DNA of 64,000 nucleotides, taken from assembly GCA_015227615.1 (NCBI GenBank), contig JAALGZ010000027.1:124001-188000 (forward strand), given 5' to 3'. Positions 1-12,954 of this stretch are shown here, piece by piece. The DNA is from Labyrinthula sp. Ha. Taxonomy: Eukaryota; Sar; Bigyra; Labyrinthulida; Labyrinthulaceae. Under the pieces are notes generated by a model that saw nothing but the letters and a program-made list of their open reading frames with translations, ran no database searches and was not told the origin of the DNA. The position numbers were made by a program, and so were the translations under genes. Position 1 is the first letter of the stretch. Each line of letters starts with the position of its first letter.

Positions 1-1188
1 AAGAAAACTTGTCCTTTTTTACTATAGTTCCCAGTTTCAAGGTGAAGAGATTTACTTTTGTTATTAACATTGTGTTCTTTGTACATTCTTAGATTGATAT
101 TAGTTTTGGTACCCCTTTTGCAAGGCCGGCTGATTGGTGGTCCTTTATCTTTCAGAATAAATAGTTGTTGCTGCTCTCAGAGAAACCTAAAAGTAAGAGT
201 TCACATGGTAAGAATTGTTTTTTCCCGAAAACTAATTTCTAAATTTTCTGTCTCGTTCTGTATCTACTTCAGATGATTTAGAGTGGTGTGGTCATTTCGG
301 GTACTGGCTCTGTATTTTCTTAAGCTAAGAGTGCCGCTCTAGAGATCCAATTATTCTCTATCATGAAGACTAGTTTTCTTGTTGTATGGCAAGTTTTCCA
401 ATTATTGACTGAGACAAAATTCGCCTTAATAGTTCAAGTTAAGAGTTTTAATTATTGACAGCTAGAATTCACTAACGTAACAGTAGCATTATCTGAATAT
501 ATAAATCGGCCAAGACCTATAAAGTTGAACTAGATTCCTTTGACTTAATTCTTGTCTAAGGATTCTGCCGCATGAGCTACAAGCATTTCCTACTTACTGG
601 AGAGGTAAAGGAACTTTGCTTTCGAAGTCCTGGCCAGCACGTCTTATCCCAAATTGGATCAAAGACAATACGGATTAATGGAAGCAATTTCTAGCAGGAC
701 CCACTGCTTTGTACTATAGGCAAAAGTACAGGTCTCTAGCTCTGGAAAATACAAATTTCTTGCTCAGGTGTTCCAGGCTCACAAACCTTAGTAGACTGTT
801 GAACCCCATTTTTCAGGTCTTTTCCGCGAATAGCCTGTTTTTTCCCACATGGACCTATAGAAAATTTCCCTAAATTCCAGCCTCTAAATAAAACGCATAA
901 CCTGAGAAGTCTCAGCTCAAGTATTTTCACTTAAGCGATTAAAAATTGACCTGGTCCTTTTAGTACTCATTTTGAAACAAATAAATCCTACAACAATAAT
1001 CTTCAAGTTCAACTTTGCTACACTTAAGCTCAGCAGCAGATACTTTTCAATGCATCAGTTCTACAAGAAGAACTTGTCTAGGGTGGAAAACGTCAAATGG
1101 AGCTAGAAGGTGAGACCAATTAGAAGGTTTAAACTAGCCTTCGAAAACTAAGTTAAACTAGGAAAATCTAGTGAAAGGTAAACTTGAT
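1..1188. other. Intergenic, no gene recognised
   Basis: AT-rich DNA in which the open stretches are under 75 codons. The longest on the minus strand (736-930) resembles no family I know. I see no RNA gene or clear repeat. Confidence 0.5.
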
Positions 1189-2700
1189 TTAGAGAAAGAA
1201 GGAGTTTGAGACCCCAAACTCAGATTCAGCAGGAAAAAAATATACTTCAGATTCTGCAGAATTGGGTTCCTGAAACAGAATAGAGCGATCTTCAACTTCC
1301 GGTTTTTCTGAAAATGAATAAGAATTACAACAAATGGACTCCTCTAGAGCTTCTATTCTTTGTCTAATACCATGGTTTTTCAAGCCAAAAATTTTATACC
1401 CATCAATAACATTAACTGAAATATAATTAAACAAGAGCGCTAATTTTTCTTCTGAAAAGATTCCACCCAGATATCTGCATAGCAAAGACCATACTTCTGG
1501 AATAGATTGACCATCCAAAATAGCATCTTCTTGCAGGCCAACAGTTTCTATTAAACAACTGAGTTTGTTTGTTTTTTTTACAGCTATACTGCACACCAAA
1601 TTAAAGGAAAAACTTGTGTAGAAAAATTTTGATTTTACTTTGTAACCTGCAGGAAAAATGTAACTTTTGCTATGAAATATTGGGTTAATCTTACCTATCT
1701 TTAGGACCTCCAGGTATTGGGAAGCAATAAAAGAAGCCCTTTTATTCCTTATTTCATTCACTTTTTCGTAAAATTTTGCAATTTGGAACAAGCGCTTTTG
1801 TTTTGATTTTTTTTTAATTTTGTTCTGGATACTAGTATGCTTCTTAATGTTTACAGATGGTGTCAGCATCCATTTGTTAATATTACTTTTTTGCTCCAAT
1901 AGAGTTATTAGTTTCATTTTAGTAAGATCTTCAATCTTAAATAAAAAATTATGTGCTGCATTTATAGTATCGAAAGTTCCAATATATCTCTGAAAAGGTG
2001 GACAAGTTAAGAAAGCAAAAAATGATATTTTCGAGTGTACATGTTGTATTATTTTGACACTAGGTTTATTTATTTTTTTATAAAGTTTTGATATATTTAA
2101 CTTTCGATAAAGATTTTCACCTTTCACAACATCAGGTTCAGGATCATATAATTTAGAAGTAGTGAGCCAGTTGAAAATATGAGGAAAAGAGTTTTTTTGA
2201 TATGAAGAATAAACTTTCTCACTAGAAAATATTCGAGGTTCTTTTGAAAGTACTGATAAATCATCTCTATTTTTAGCTGAGAGATGTTTATCAGAATCAA
2301 AATAAAAGCTTTCAAGTAAGTAGCTGACAATCACTTCTCTCTGTGCTTCATAATACTTATTATTTTGCTTCTCTGTAAATCGATGATTGAATAAGATTGG
2401 GGCAACTAGACTTGGTTTTAATGATTTCTCTTTCTTTTTGAAAAGTTGTTTTTGTGCTTGATCAAAATATTCCTGTACATCACTCTTCTGTTTTCTTATT
2501 CTTTTAGCTGGCAAAGACGTTATAGCCCTATAAAAAGCAGACTTCTGTTGAGTTGAACTTGGAGGCATATGATCTATTCTTTTTCGCTTAACTTTTGATA
2601 GCACTGGTGATAAAATACTTAGACTCATGTTTCTTTTTCTAGAAGGAGTTGAGTTATTTTCTGGTGTATCCTCTCGCTTATCATCAGTAATTTCATTCAT
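1189..2700 (-). CDS. FYR-domain (FYRN/FYRC) nuclear protein
   Basis: Single-exon gene of 503 aa with an ATG start and TAA stop. The N-terminal 100 residues are rich in Lys, Arg, Ser and Pro, with basic clusters (KVKRKR near 36-41, KRIRKQK near 66-72) that look like nuclear localisation signals. The C-terminal third carries the FYR signature: a FYRN-like part (about 338-390) with the motif YIFPAGYK, then a FYRC-like part (about 390-458) with PEVWSLL and FGLKNHGIRQRIEALEE. FYR modules occur in chromatin proteins such as TBRG1 and the trithorax/MLL group. Here there is no SET, PHD or Jumonji domain, so it resembles a stand-alone TBRG1-like protein. The middle is lysine-rich and unassigned. The FYR call rests on motif recognition; a chromatin role is inferred. 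Confidence 0.7.
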   Translation of the reverse strand: MNEITDDKREDTPENNSTPSRKRNMSLSILSPVLSKVKRKRIDHMPPSSTQQKSAFYRAITSLPAKRIRKQKSDVQEYFDQAQKQLFKKKEKSLKPSLVAPILFNHRFTEKQNNKYYEAQREVIVSYLLESFYFDSDKHLSAKNRDDLSVLSKEPRIFSSEKVYSSYQKNSFPHIFNWLTTSKLYDPEPDVVKGENLYRKLNISKLYKKINKPSVKIIQHVHSKISFFAFLTCPPFQRYIGTFDTINAAHNFLFKIEDLTKMKLITLLEQKSNINKWMLTPSVNIKKHTSIQNKIKKKSKQKRLFQIAKFYEKVNEIRNKRASFIASQYLEVLKIGKINPIFHSKSYIFPAGYKVKSKFFYTSFSFNLVCSIAVKKTNKLSCLIETVGLQEDAILDGQSIPEVWSLLCRYLGGIFSEEKLALLFNYISVNVIDGYKIFGLKNHGIRQRIEALEESICCNSYSFSEKPEVEDRSILFQEPNSAESEVYFFPAESEFGVSNSFFL

Positions 2701-5700
2701 CTCTTTAATTTTGGCAGATTAGATTTGATTGGATAGTTCAACTTGCCGGCAGAGCAACCGCTGAGAGAACGGCAAGAAAGGACCCGGGAATAAAGTGTCC
2801 TCAGTAAAAAAAAACAATAAAATTTAAATAAACTTTAAAAAAAACAAAGGGTTAAATAAATTGTTTGTTTTCCCCTTTTGTTTTCTTTTTCTGAAGAAAT
2901 AGCTAGGACAAAGGTTAAGTATCTTGTCGGTATTTTTTAATATGATTTGCCTCCTAATCGATCGAAGTTAGATCATTTTAAACCAAAAATAATATATTCC
3001 AGAATATAATTGATTCCATTCAATTATTTGGCTCAAAATAAACTTTGTTGAGATATCTGCACAACATGTTCTATTCATCATGTACTTTGTATTTATAGAA
3101 ATCAGACCACTTTATATTAAAATTCAGCAATATAATTGACATTTTTCATCCATATTATTGAAAAAATAATACTTCGACAGACTAGTTCCCAAAAGCTGTA
3201 TGTACTTGAATCAGTTGAGCAGAGATTTGTACAAGTATGGTTACATTTATTATGTAGAAGTAATGTGATTAGCGTTTAGTTCGTAGGCAAATTAAATCTT
3301 CAATGTATAGAAAAAAGCAAGTATTTCAAATAAACCCTTTCTTAAAATAATTTTAATGGGAAGAAATATTCATATCTATCTCCCAAGTGGTAAGAATAAT
3401 GAACCATCTTATCCATATGATTCCGTCAAATCAAGTATATTGTTGCAATCACAAACCAACGCGAGTAATACACTACAGACTCAGCCGTCTATAGTATTTC
3501 GTTAAATATTCAATTAATGTTAAAAATGTAACCCCTAATATTATATATTGGTAAATAGACCTGGAAGTATATTTGATCGAGGAGAACTTGATCTATCAAT
3601 ACAAGGTTTTCAATGTTTAATGTAAGGATTTATTCCTGGTTCAGTGCAAAGATAAGTCACGGAAATGTTGCTGCATTAGTTGTTTTGAAATCTTATCTAG
3701 AAAACACACATAAATCAGAATTCACATCCATAGAATTTTTGACCCAGACCCCTTCCATTTCCTTGATGGGTGTTCATTGTAGCTCCTACATAGAGTTTGC
3801 ATCCAGCGACAACACTTGCCAGTTGTAACGGAAGTGGAAAAATATTCAAGGTGGAAAGTCTAATGCTAGTAAGCAACTGATGATTAATGCTTTGGGTAAA
3901 CGAGTTCATAAACATAATAGCATATTTACCACCGGTGCTTACTACTAATACCTGAAAATCATTACTAGCTTCCAAGACATGTACTAGTGCCGAAAAGCTG
4001 AGTTTGCATATAGTTTGTACATATGGCTTCTATAACAAAGATGTGTTTTTCGGGAAAGAAAATTTACTTTTCAAGATTTCTTACCTGAATCTTAGCTAGT
4101 AATAATTATAATAATGTCCCAATGACACCCAAGGGATTAGCTACTACTGAGAATATTTCAGTTTACGCTATCTCCTCGGCACAAACGAGGGATCAGGCAA
4201 AACTTTTGCAACAATATATTTTTTCTACATTGAAAGCTTTCACTGTATTGCGCTAATAGTTCCATAACTACAAAAAAAGTATTTAAATAGTAGAATAACA
4301 CCCTCTGAAGTATGTAAAAATAAAAAAATGTGGGGGTTCTTGTCCTCTGTTCAAGAATATTGAAGGTTTTACCTAGGAGTGAATGCAGTCAGGTATCTTA
4401 AGCTACATAGGTGTGTCTACTTCTGCATCTGGTTTGTTGAAAAATATCAATATTTATTTGACAATTCTCTTGATTCTGATTATTAATAAAGGATTTAGAG
4501 TTTTTAGTTTTATTAAATGATCTTGATTTTATTCTGATTATCATTTAATTATCAATACCAGACTAAGCTAAGCGGTGTTGGCGAAATGGTCACAAAATTC
4601 TTATCTTATCCTTGTACCGTATAAAGACCCATACAAAAAGGCTATGCTATCTGGGAATAATTCGAATAATTGAAATGTTTGTACCATATGACCTATTTTC
4701 TGAAGGCTTTTGTACGGCCCAGAATTATTTTTTTTTATTATATGGCCCAATGTGGTGTAGCCAAACTTATTCTTGATAATTAATTGATTATCAATAATGA
4801 ATCAAATGTGATCTCTCTATGTACGACTTGGTGGGTAACCAACACTTCTCGTAGAAACTTAAACAAGTTTAGTTAATCTTAGCTCTACCCGTTTTCCTGG
4901 ATAATAATTAGACAGACTCTTACTTCGCTAGAGTTACTGTCCCTAAAGTGGAATCATGAGTACTAGCACTAGTTTCACGAAAACAGTTGCCTAAACTCGA
5001 GTTAATTTCTTTTTCACTCCATTCTCTCATGGAAAAGGATAAATCGCATTGGTTAGAGAGGTTTATCAATCTATTGTGACAGTGAAAACGTCGCTCTTTT
5101 ATGAGAATAGATAACAACTTGCTGGGCGGCCTTCCATTGGCAATATATTAAAGTAAGCTATCACTCTCCTTACTGTCTCTATTGCGTGTTGTGCTTCTTC
5201 AGTGTATTTAAATCTGATTTCTAAATTTCGATTCACTTTCTTGTCATCTGAGTTTTTAGTTGCCGTTAATTTTCTTTTCGCTATCTATTAGGAAAAATTT
5301 CATCGTTGCTTCATATTTTTACTTTGTTGGTAATTTTCCCGTAAGATACTTATTTACATATTATATAATGATATGAGCATACATATTATCAGCTTCCCGC
5401 TTCTTTTCACAAGAATTCATGTAAAATATTGTCTAAGTATACAGTGAATGCAGAACAGGATAACGCGTAAAATGTACCCATTTCATAGTTTTCGTTCGTC
5501 GTCACAGCTAGACAACTGATTGATTAATTGGTCTAAGATGGCTACTCCAAAGGTGATAGTTGTGGACCAAGAGAGAGGAGGTAGGCAACTTGTATAACGT
5601 CAATATTCACATGGGTTGTATAATATTATCGGAGTGGCCATCATGTAGTCAGTTGCTCTGGAAATTTTACTATTTAAAAAGCTGACCTAGTATTTGAATG

Positions 5701-8700
5701 CAAAATAGTGGGTTTAGGCAATTAATAACTAAGGCTTCAAATCAAATTTTAAGAGAAAAGTGTCTGATATGTCAGTTCATAATTGCTCTGAGCTCATCAA
5801 AGTATATTGTACAGGGGCTATAGAAATTTCTTTCCAACAGTTATTTCAAAGAGAAATCTAAAGTAACTAATTCAAAGCCATATCACGGATCTACAACGAA
5901 TAAGATTAAAGGGATTGCCTAATATATTTTCGAGCGCATGTTTGAAAAATAAGAACTCCTATCACTTCTAGGCATAAGTATACCAAGTTATTTAGCTTCC
6001 TATATAGTGTGATAAGAGTGTACTAATAACAAGTATCGTCGCACGCTTAGAATATAAAATACGGGAAAATTAAAGATATATCTTTTATTTTAATTTTTTT
6101 AAAAGTTGTTCCAAGATAGGTGATCTTAAGAAATATAGCTAGATTGCAGTTGATTTTAGGAAAACTCGTCACTATTCAGATAGTATACGTGTTTTGTAAT
6201 ACACATGACGAAAACAGCCAAATAATTTGTAAACCAACTATTTGGATAAATAAAATTTTACTCACTCATGCAAACCGAATGTTTTCCTCAAAGAATGTAT
6301 ACATCTCTGCTACCATTAGATTAGTGTCATGTAAATTTTCCACTTGAATTTACGATTCTTGGTATTTTTGGTTTTCAGTTTACTTAAAAAACATTAGTAA
6401 ACTAGCGTTCTCATAGAATATACCATACGAAGACACCTTGTTAGTTGGCGTTACTTTCTTATTTTGAAACTTCCCACATAGATTCTAATAATATTAATAT
6501 ACTGAAATTAATGTATTTAGATAAGTATAAGCATCTCAACTAATTTATGCATCTTCGAAAATATATGAACCAAGAACAAAAGTAATTTGTCTTTTACATG
6601 ATAGTTACCAGTAACATCATGTTTGCTATTAGGCTGGTCATTGATGAGGGTCGCTGTAGTATGAAATTCGGCATTGAAAAGTAGCTAATAAGTAAGAACC
6701 ATATTTTCATAGAATAATTGTACTCTAAAGGTTATTTCCTTTAACATTCATGGTTGCTTTTGGATCTTTTTGACCTAAATATATCATTTTGTAAACAATT
6801 ATAGGCAGTTGTCAATAATCTCAGCCCGGTTTTGAACTAGTTCCTAATAGCATTTTGTCAATCATAATATCTAGCTCAAAAAATTACATAATAGGTTAGT
6901 TGATAAGAATTGAAGCTCGGTACATCGATATATATATATAGCTCATATTCAACAATATTTGACGAAATTGGTGCTGAAAAAATAAAAATATCCATGGATT
7001 GTATGTTCAAGAAAAACTTTGAGGGATTGATATGTTAATAGGTACCATGTAAGATATATAGTTCAGCCTAAGTCCTGTGTAACTGAATAGAGTTCTGATA
7101 TTAAGTCATGTTCTTAAGTAATGAAATGCTTCTTGGTGTTAATTAAACTTTTTCGCACTATTAGAAACACCATATGATTATAGAACAACATTATAAAAAA
7201 AGATATATTCTTGGTAAGACTTGAATTACGCATCAAAGCCAATTTCATTAAATCATGAAAAAGAAATTTTTATGTTTTATAATAAAAATTGTAGTGTCTA
7301 ATCAGATCCTTTGTTAGACATAGAACCGGTAGCAAATAATTCTAAATCGATGACTCCAAAGGCAATTGTAACAGTGATATAATTATTGATGATTCTAATT
7401 TAACTTCTTGTATTTTGTTTTCATTGTTTCGAAAATTAAGTATGACAAATTTGTCCTCTTTATGAACTAAGGATTGATGTCTTTATGTAAGAAACAGGAA
7501 AGCAAAATGTTTCAAAACGAAGTAGATTTGATGTATGTCTAGATCTTGAGAGTGTTAGCGACAAAGATGTGGCTTATAATACCTGCTCGTGTTCTTTTTT
7601 CTGGGAACATGTGGCATTTTTTTGTGGCTTTGTCCTTTTGAATGGGTAATTTTAAGCTCAAATTATACATGATTGGAATATTTAACAGTCTAGAGTGGTG
7701 AATAAAAAAATGAAATATTGAGAATGCAACCATTGATTCTATGCTACAAATATTTCTGAATACAACGGTTTGGCAGTTTAACTTATATTATTTTTTGAGC
7801 TACCGGGTCTTATATATGTGGAAATGGCTAAGAAGATTCAATCTAGACCTATCCTTGGAGGAATCAAAAACTAAGAAAAGCCAGTCATTTATATATTATT
7901 CTCTCGAACTATGCTTGGATATTGTAGCAATTAATAAGCTCAGGACGGATGGTAAATAAAATCAAAGTTTGAAATATTGCAAAGCTATATATGTTTTCAA
8001 CTTCTTGTTTGGGTTCGGAGTTATAAATTGTCATAAGTTACAGCTTCACCTTAGCTCCAATTTTCAATAGATATACTTCACCCAACCTGTAGCCATTTGT
8101 TGGGGTTACTTTATACCAAGAACCTCTTTGAAAAAACGCAGCTATGAAATACAGAAATTGGAGGTATTTTCTAAAATATTATGTGTGTAGATTTAGATAG
8201 CAATACCAAATCTTCATGGGACGGTGGCAGAAGGAAGGTCTCAAAAAGTCAATGCTTCCCAAAGATATTTTCTTCCTATAAAGAAAAACAAGGGACGGTT
8301 TTGGGCAACATCCTCCCAATTTTTAAGTTCAGGAAAATTATGCAAATTTAATCTCTAGTAGAGACAACTGGCGCTCTACTTTACTAAGCGTCTGATTTTC
8401 TTTGCTATAATGGAAACGCTAGTAAGTATTTCTATTAGTAAGACCATAAGAATTGGAAATGTTAAAAAATGAAAAAGATTAAAAAGGGAATAATCAAATT
8501 GTTTGAATTTACATTTTCCCCTTGTATATTTATTTCCATAAATATTTTGTGTTAAGATATGATTTCATAATCTTGAACTTAAGCAAGATTTGTAGCTCGT
8601 TGAAAAAAGTTTCCATCACGTGGTTATGATTTTTCTTTGGAAAATGCAGATAAGAGGTATTTTGCATTTCTGCGCCCTTTGGAAGATCATAATATTTCTC

Positions 8701-9826
8701 TTTGTGAACATTTTTATTACATGTAATTTTCATTATAATCTGTTCCTTATATATGACCACCTGAGTAATCTCTACATCATAGTTATCTTTATTCCTTGAT
8801 CTTGTTACTTACCGCCTAATCCCAATAAAATTAACCTAAATTACAAACTCTAATGTTTATTTCAGCTAAGGTAAAATATGAAAAAAAATATTTTCTTAAT
8901 GTTCAAATGCATAATAGATAGTTCTTCTGGATTCTTTTGCTACTAAACCTCAACCCATTTTATTTAAATCAATTTTTCTTCATAGAACATAGTTCGCCCC
9001 CAACTTAGTCGACATATTTCGCCCAAAATAACAGCTATTGAATATTTCATGGGCATAAAAAATTAAGATCCCAAGAACAGATTCTTAGATTCCACGAGCA
9101 TATATTGGGAGCTCATCTTTACTTATTTCTAGAATTATCGTTTAATTGTACGATCCTTATGACCATCAGTTTTCAAAGGACAAGAGCCTAGACAACTTAC
9201 TGTTGAGCAGAGAGCCTACGAAGATTTAAGCACATAGTCTAGGTATTCATGCTGGCTCGTTATCTAGTCCTAGCTACTTTTCAATTACTCTTTTTCTCTA
9301 GGGAGAGATATCTTAGGCATATGAGCAGTAATAACAAGACACCTTAACGTAGAAAAATTTCCCCGTATAAAGTTTAAGACCATAAACCCATGCGTTATAT
9401 ACTGTTTTTGATGCAAAGCTTAATATTTTTGTAGCTTCAGCTAATTTAATCGGTGACCACGGTCAATACTTTGCTTCTTCCTTTCTCGGTTGAAATATAG
9501 TAAAGAACAGTGTACCAAGTTCAGTTAGATAATTGCAATAATCAATTAGATTAACTGCTCCAAATATAAAGAGAAATTAATGTATTCTTCGTGTTTCATT
9601 GTAGAATGAGCTTCTAACTGGCGGTTTCGACAACTTAAATGCGCCTTCAATTTCACTAACCCCGCACGATGCAGAATTCCATACCCTTACCCAGTTTGAA
9701 GAAAAGATTTATCAACCTATTTTTACCATATCATACACACACAAGAAATATAAATACAAGAAGCTCGACTTAATATCTATACATAAGAGCACAAATTATT
9801 AATCAAAAGTTTTCCTGCGTTTAAGA
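2701..9826. other. 7.1-kb AT-rich stretch without a supported gene
   Basis: All open frames are under 90 codons, have no recognisable domain and overlap on both strands. A short TA run lies near 6929-6941. A tRNA-box-A-like string near 4575 has no matching B box. A minus-strand frame at 3715-3975 is coding-like in composition but matches nothing I know. This may be an old repeat graveyard. Confidence 0.5.
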
Positions 9827-9907
9827 CGACAACAGCAGGATTCGAACCTGCGCGTCTAACGACAAGAGTTTTCTAAACTCTCCCCTTAACCACTCGGGCA
9901 TGTTGCC
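9827..9907 (-). tRNA. tRNA-Ser (anticodon AGA)
   Basis: On the minus strand this folds as an 81-nt type II tRNA. The 7-bp acceptor stem (GGCAACA with TGTTGTC, one G-U) is followed by a D arm, an anticodon stem AGAGT/ACTCT around the loop TTAGAAA (anticodon AGA), a long variable arm typical of tRNA-Ser, and a T arm GCAGG-TTCGAAT-CCTGC. There is no intron and no encoded CCA. A minus-strand TTTT at 9805-9808 is a plausible Pol III terminator. It lies head to head with RIC1, 94 bp away. Confidence 0.95.
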
Positions 9908-10001
9908 TATGAATTAAGGATAAAGCTGATCTGATAACAATAATTTTACTCTATCTAGATATTTCACTTCCCAGAAACCAGATAGTCTTAGTAGAACAGC
10001 A

Positions 10002-12949
10002 ATGCTCTTTGCTGAAGGAACAAACAACTCCTTCAACTTAAAGGAAGAAATTTTATGCATAGAAACTTCTCCATCGACAACAGAATTCATTGCTGTTTCT
10101 AAAACGAAACTTTACTTGTACAAACACTGTGTCTCTTCATGGAACTGCGTTTCCAAGCTTGCCTACACAACTGGAGAAGCGACCTCTGCTACCGTGGTGT
10201 GGCATCGTTCATGCAAAAAGTTTTCTATACTTTATTCAACGACAAAGACTTTAAATTCCCTTTTTTGTTTCTCTCTGTTACCAGCCGTTAATATTCAGAA
10301 TGAAGAAACCGTTAAACGAAAAAGATTAACACAATTAAAGTTTCCAGAGTGGTTTAAAGTTGAAAACTCTTCAGAAGAAGAAATATCTTCTCCAGATTTG
10401 TTTGAGCTGGCTGGATTAGACTTTAGCCATGTGTTGCAAAGCCTGGACTCTGAGGTCACAAGCTTTTCATCTACACGAGAAAGGATTGTGTTAGGAACAA
10501 GTGGTAGCGCGATTATTCCTATCTTATGGAATGGAGAAGTTGTTAAAGAACATGAACAAATTCTTTCAAGTCAAAATTTCTCAGTCATTGGGTTAAGTGT
10601 TGGATGTGACAACCGTTTTGCAGGCTTCGTACTCTCTGATAGCTCTTGTGGATTAGTAGAACTTGCAAGTACCAAGAGAAAAAGGACAAACCAGCCAGCT
10701 CCGTACATTTTCCCGTTTAGAAGTGCCTCGGCTATATGCCTTCATGAAGCACAAAGGTTGGGAGTTGTTGGTTTTAACAGCTCTGAACGTGGTTGTGTAA
10801 AAATATTCTCGTATAATTTACTTCAAAATGATGATAAAATTAATATTCAAGCAGTTCTTTTGAAAGATGTGAAACTAGAAAATCTCGATCTTTATTCTTT
10901 TGATACATCAGTAAAACATTTAAGATGGACGAGTTCAGAATCAGCTGATAGTTTTTGTGCGGCGTATGAAGGGTTGGGAATTGTTTCGTGGAGTTACAGT
11001 GGATCTCGATGTTTTTCAGTTCTATCAAAGAGCGAAGTATATTTTTTGAATTGTTTATTATAGAGAGATGTCGAGCAAATCTATACAAGCGTTGTTTTTG
11101 ATTTCGGGCTTAACGGATATTATTGTCTTGTATCGACTCAAGGTAACTACTTTGTTCTTAATCGAGTGTAGACGGTTTTTTCGCTTTGAGCTTGTTGAAA
11201 ACTATGGCTTCATCAAGTAAGGATTGTAACCAGATATTGCTTGGTCGGAAAACCTTAAATTTGCTGACTAATGTTCCAGCGAAACCCGGTCAGCTCTATT
11301 TGAAGACAGTAAATGTTGTCGAGAGTTATATCAAGCATAACTCTCCGCTACGCCTTGCGGCGGTATCTGAGAACAGAAAGAACATTGTGGTGGCCGGAAA
11401 ACGAGGAGCTGCAGTTTATTTAACTCAGAGAAACAAATGGAAGATTTTTGGTAGTTATTCTCAAGAGTCAGAAGTCAGAGCTGAGGGTTTATTCTGGGTT
11501 TCGAATAATATTTTCTGCATTCTTAACCGATCACTCAAGCTAGGAGAACAGGGTAGATCTATCTACGAACTTTTGTTTTATCCAAAAGATCACTTAGACA
11601 CGGTTTCTTTGCTGGCTGAAATTGATCTCCCGGAAAAACCCTTGGCTGTAGATTGTTCAGTGAAGGATCAGACTATGGTTGTGCAGAATAAGCATGACAT
11701 TATGGTCTTTCATATCGTTTTAGTCACTGATGACCAACTTGACAGACCTATTTCGTTTGGTCAAGGGCAACTAAAATTTAGCTTGATTCAGAGGGTTAAA
11801 ACATATTACAAGTTCCCTAGAGCTGATACATTGTTGCCTATATTTCAGGAGGCCGCGCAGAATATATCTTTCCTCCCTGTAGGAGGTACTACGAAACCAG
11901 GTTCTAGAATTAAGCTGCCTAAATGTCTGGTGCTAACGTATGGCGGAAACCTGTATGTTGTTGATACTGAAAGTAAATATAGTTCTTATTTAGTTACAAC
12001 GAACGTGGACCGAATTTTTATCGAAACGTGGAACCAAGTTGAAAAACTCCAATCAAAGGGGTCTCATCTTCTAAAGTCTCAGAGGCAAAACCACCTTCCT
12101 GGGAAACTGTTGTTTAGTGTATGGATCTGCGGTAGCGATGGGGTACGACTTTGGCTACCGAGCTTAGATACACTTGAGCCTGAGAACCACAGCTTTGTGA
12201 GTCTAGCACAGTTAGATTTTGAAGTCTCACCATTTGGAATTCTGGAGAAATATGGTCTACTATTGGGTATAACTCAAAAAATGAATATACTGAGTTTGAA
12301 TCAGAACAAAGAACCTATGTTTTGTTTTCAAGTAAGCCTGCGATTGCAACCTGTTACTCATGCACTTCTCCTGTGGCTAATTGAAGGCAACAAGAACAAT
12401 CTAGCTGCGGATGTTATACTCGAGTGCAGGCGGCTGTTTACAATGTTTGAAGAATCCATTCAACATCTTATCTACCAAGCAGTTGAAGTTGACTACGCCG
12501 GAAAGTCCAACCCACCTCTTCTACCAAGAGTCCTGGCTCTCTTGTTAAAAGGAAAAAACCGAGGGCAGATTTATCCGGATGAGCTTCTTCCAGATATGAG
12601 TAAGAACGCCTCGTTCAGCCCAGATACCTTAAAACAGTCTCTAACCAACTCTGAAGTTGTCTTTCCTACAATGCAGTCATTTGCCTCAACTGTTGTTACT
12701 TGTGCTCGAAAATTAGAACGAGAAAAATGGGATATTCTTTTTCCCTTGATTGGTTCAGTTGATCAATATTTCAATTCTTGCATTTATTCTGGTGATTTAC
12801 ACACAGCAGCTGCCTTTCTGCTCATTTGTGATCATTTTCACCCTGGAAAATCCTTGGAAAAAGTTCAAGTTCTAAAAAAACTTGCAAAGAGTCACAACGA
12901 TGATCAATTGTTACGGGATATTCTACATTTTGAAGCTGTTCGAAACTGA
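10002..12949 (+). CDS. RIC1: RIC1 homologue, Rab6-type GEF subunit (3 exons)
   Basis: RIC1 pairs with RGP1 as the exchange factor for Rab6/Ypt6 at the Golgi. I join three exons, 10002-11036, 11064-11142 and 11172-12949, into 963 aa. Evidence for the family: an N-terminal WD-like half with the blocks SVKHLRWTSS and GLGIVSWSYSGSR; a middle block (SPLRLAAVSENRKNIVVAGKRG, then YELLFYPKDHLDTVSLL); and a C-terminal RIC1 helical domain with VVTCARKLEREKWDILFPLIG and DLHTAAAFLLICDHF. The joins are supported by the short middle exon (GLNGYYCLVSTQ) running into DGFFALSLLKTM, as in the family. The start is the first ATG. The gene ends 5 bp from the end of the convergent CoaE-Nudix gene. The family call is firm; exact splice sites are inferred. 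Confidence 0.85.
11037..11063 (+). other. Ultrashort intron, 27 nt (RIC1 intron 1)
   Basis: Begins GTATAT and ends TATAG, phase 0. The reading frame is the same on both sides, and the acceptor TAG is the only in-frame stop between the two coding stretches. Removing it restores the RIC1 alignment. Confidence 0.7.
11143..11171 (+). other. Ultrashort intron, 29 nt (RIC1 intron 2)
   Basis: Begins GTAACT and ends TGTAG, phase 1. It moves the reading frame so that STQ joins to DGFFALSLLKTM, as expected for RIC1. Without its removal the frame hits a stop at 11169-11171. Confidence 0.8.
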
Positions 12950-12954
12950 ATAAC

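Noticed and set aside
3715-3975. 86-codon minus-strand frame
   Set aside because: Reads like protein in part, but overlaps a plus-strand frame of similar length and matches no family I recognise.
4573-4640. tRNA or SINE, because of a box-A-like TGGCGAAATGG string
   Set aside because: No B box and no cloverleaf could be drawn.
11061-11063. Recoded or read-through TAG in RIC1
   Set aside because: A GTATAT...TATAG intron of 27 nt explains it, and six other genes or introns here show the same pattern; TAG is also used as a normal stop elsewhere.
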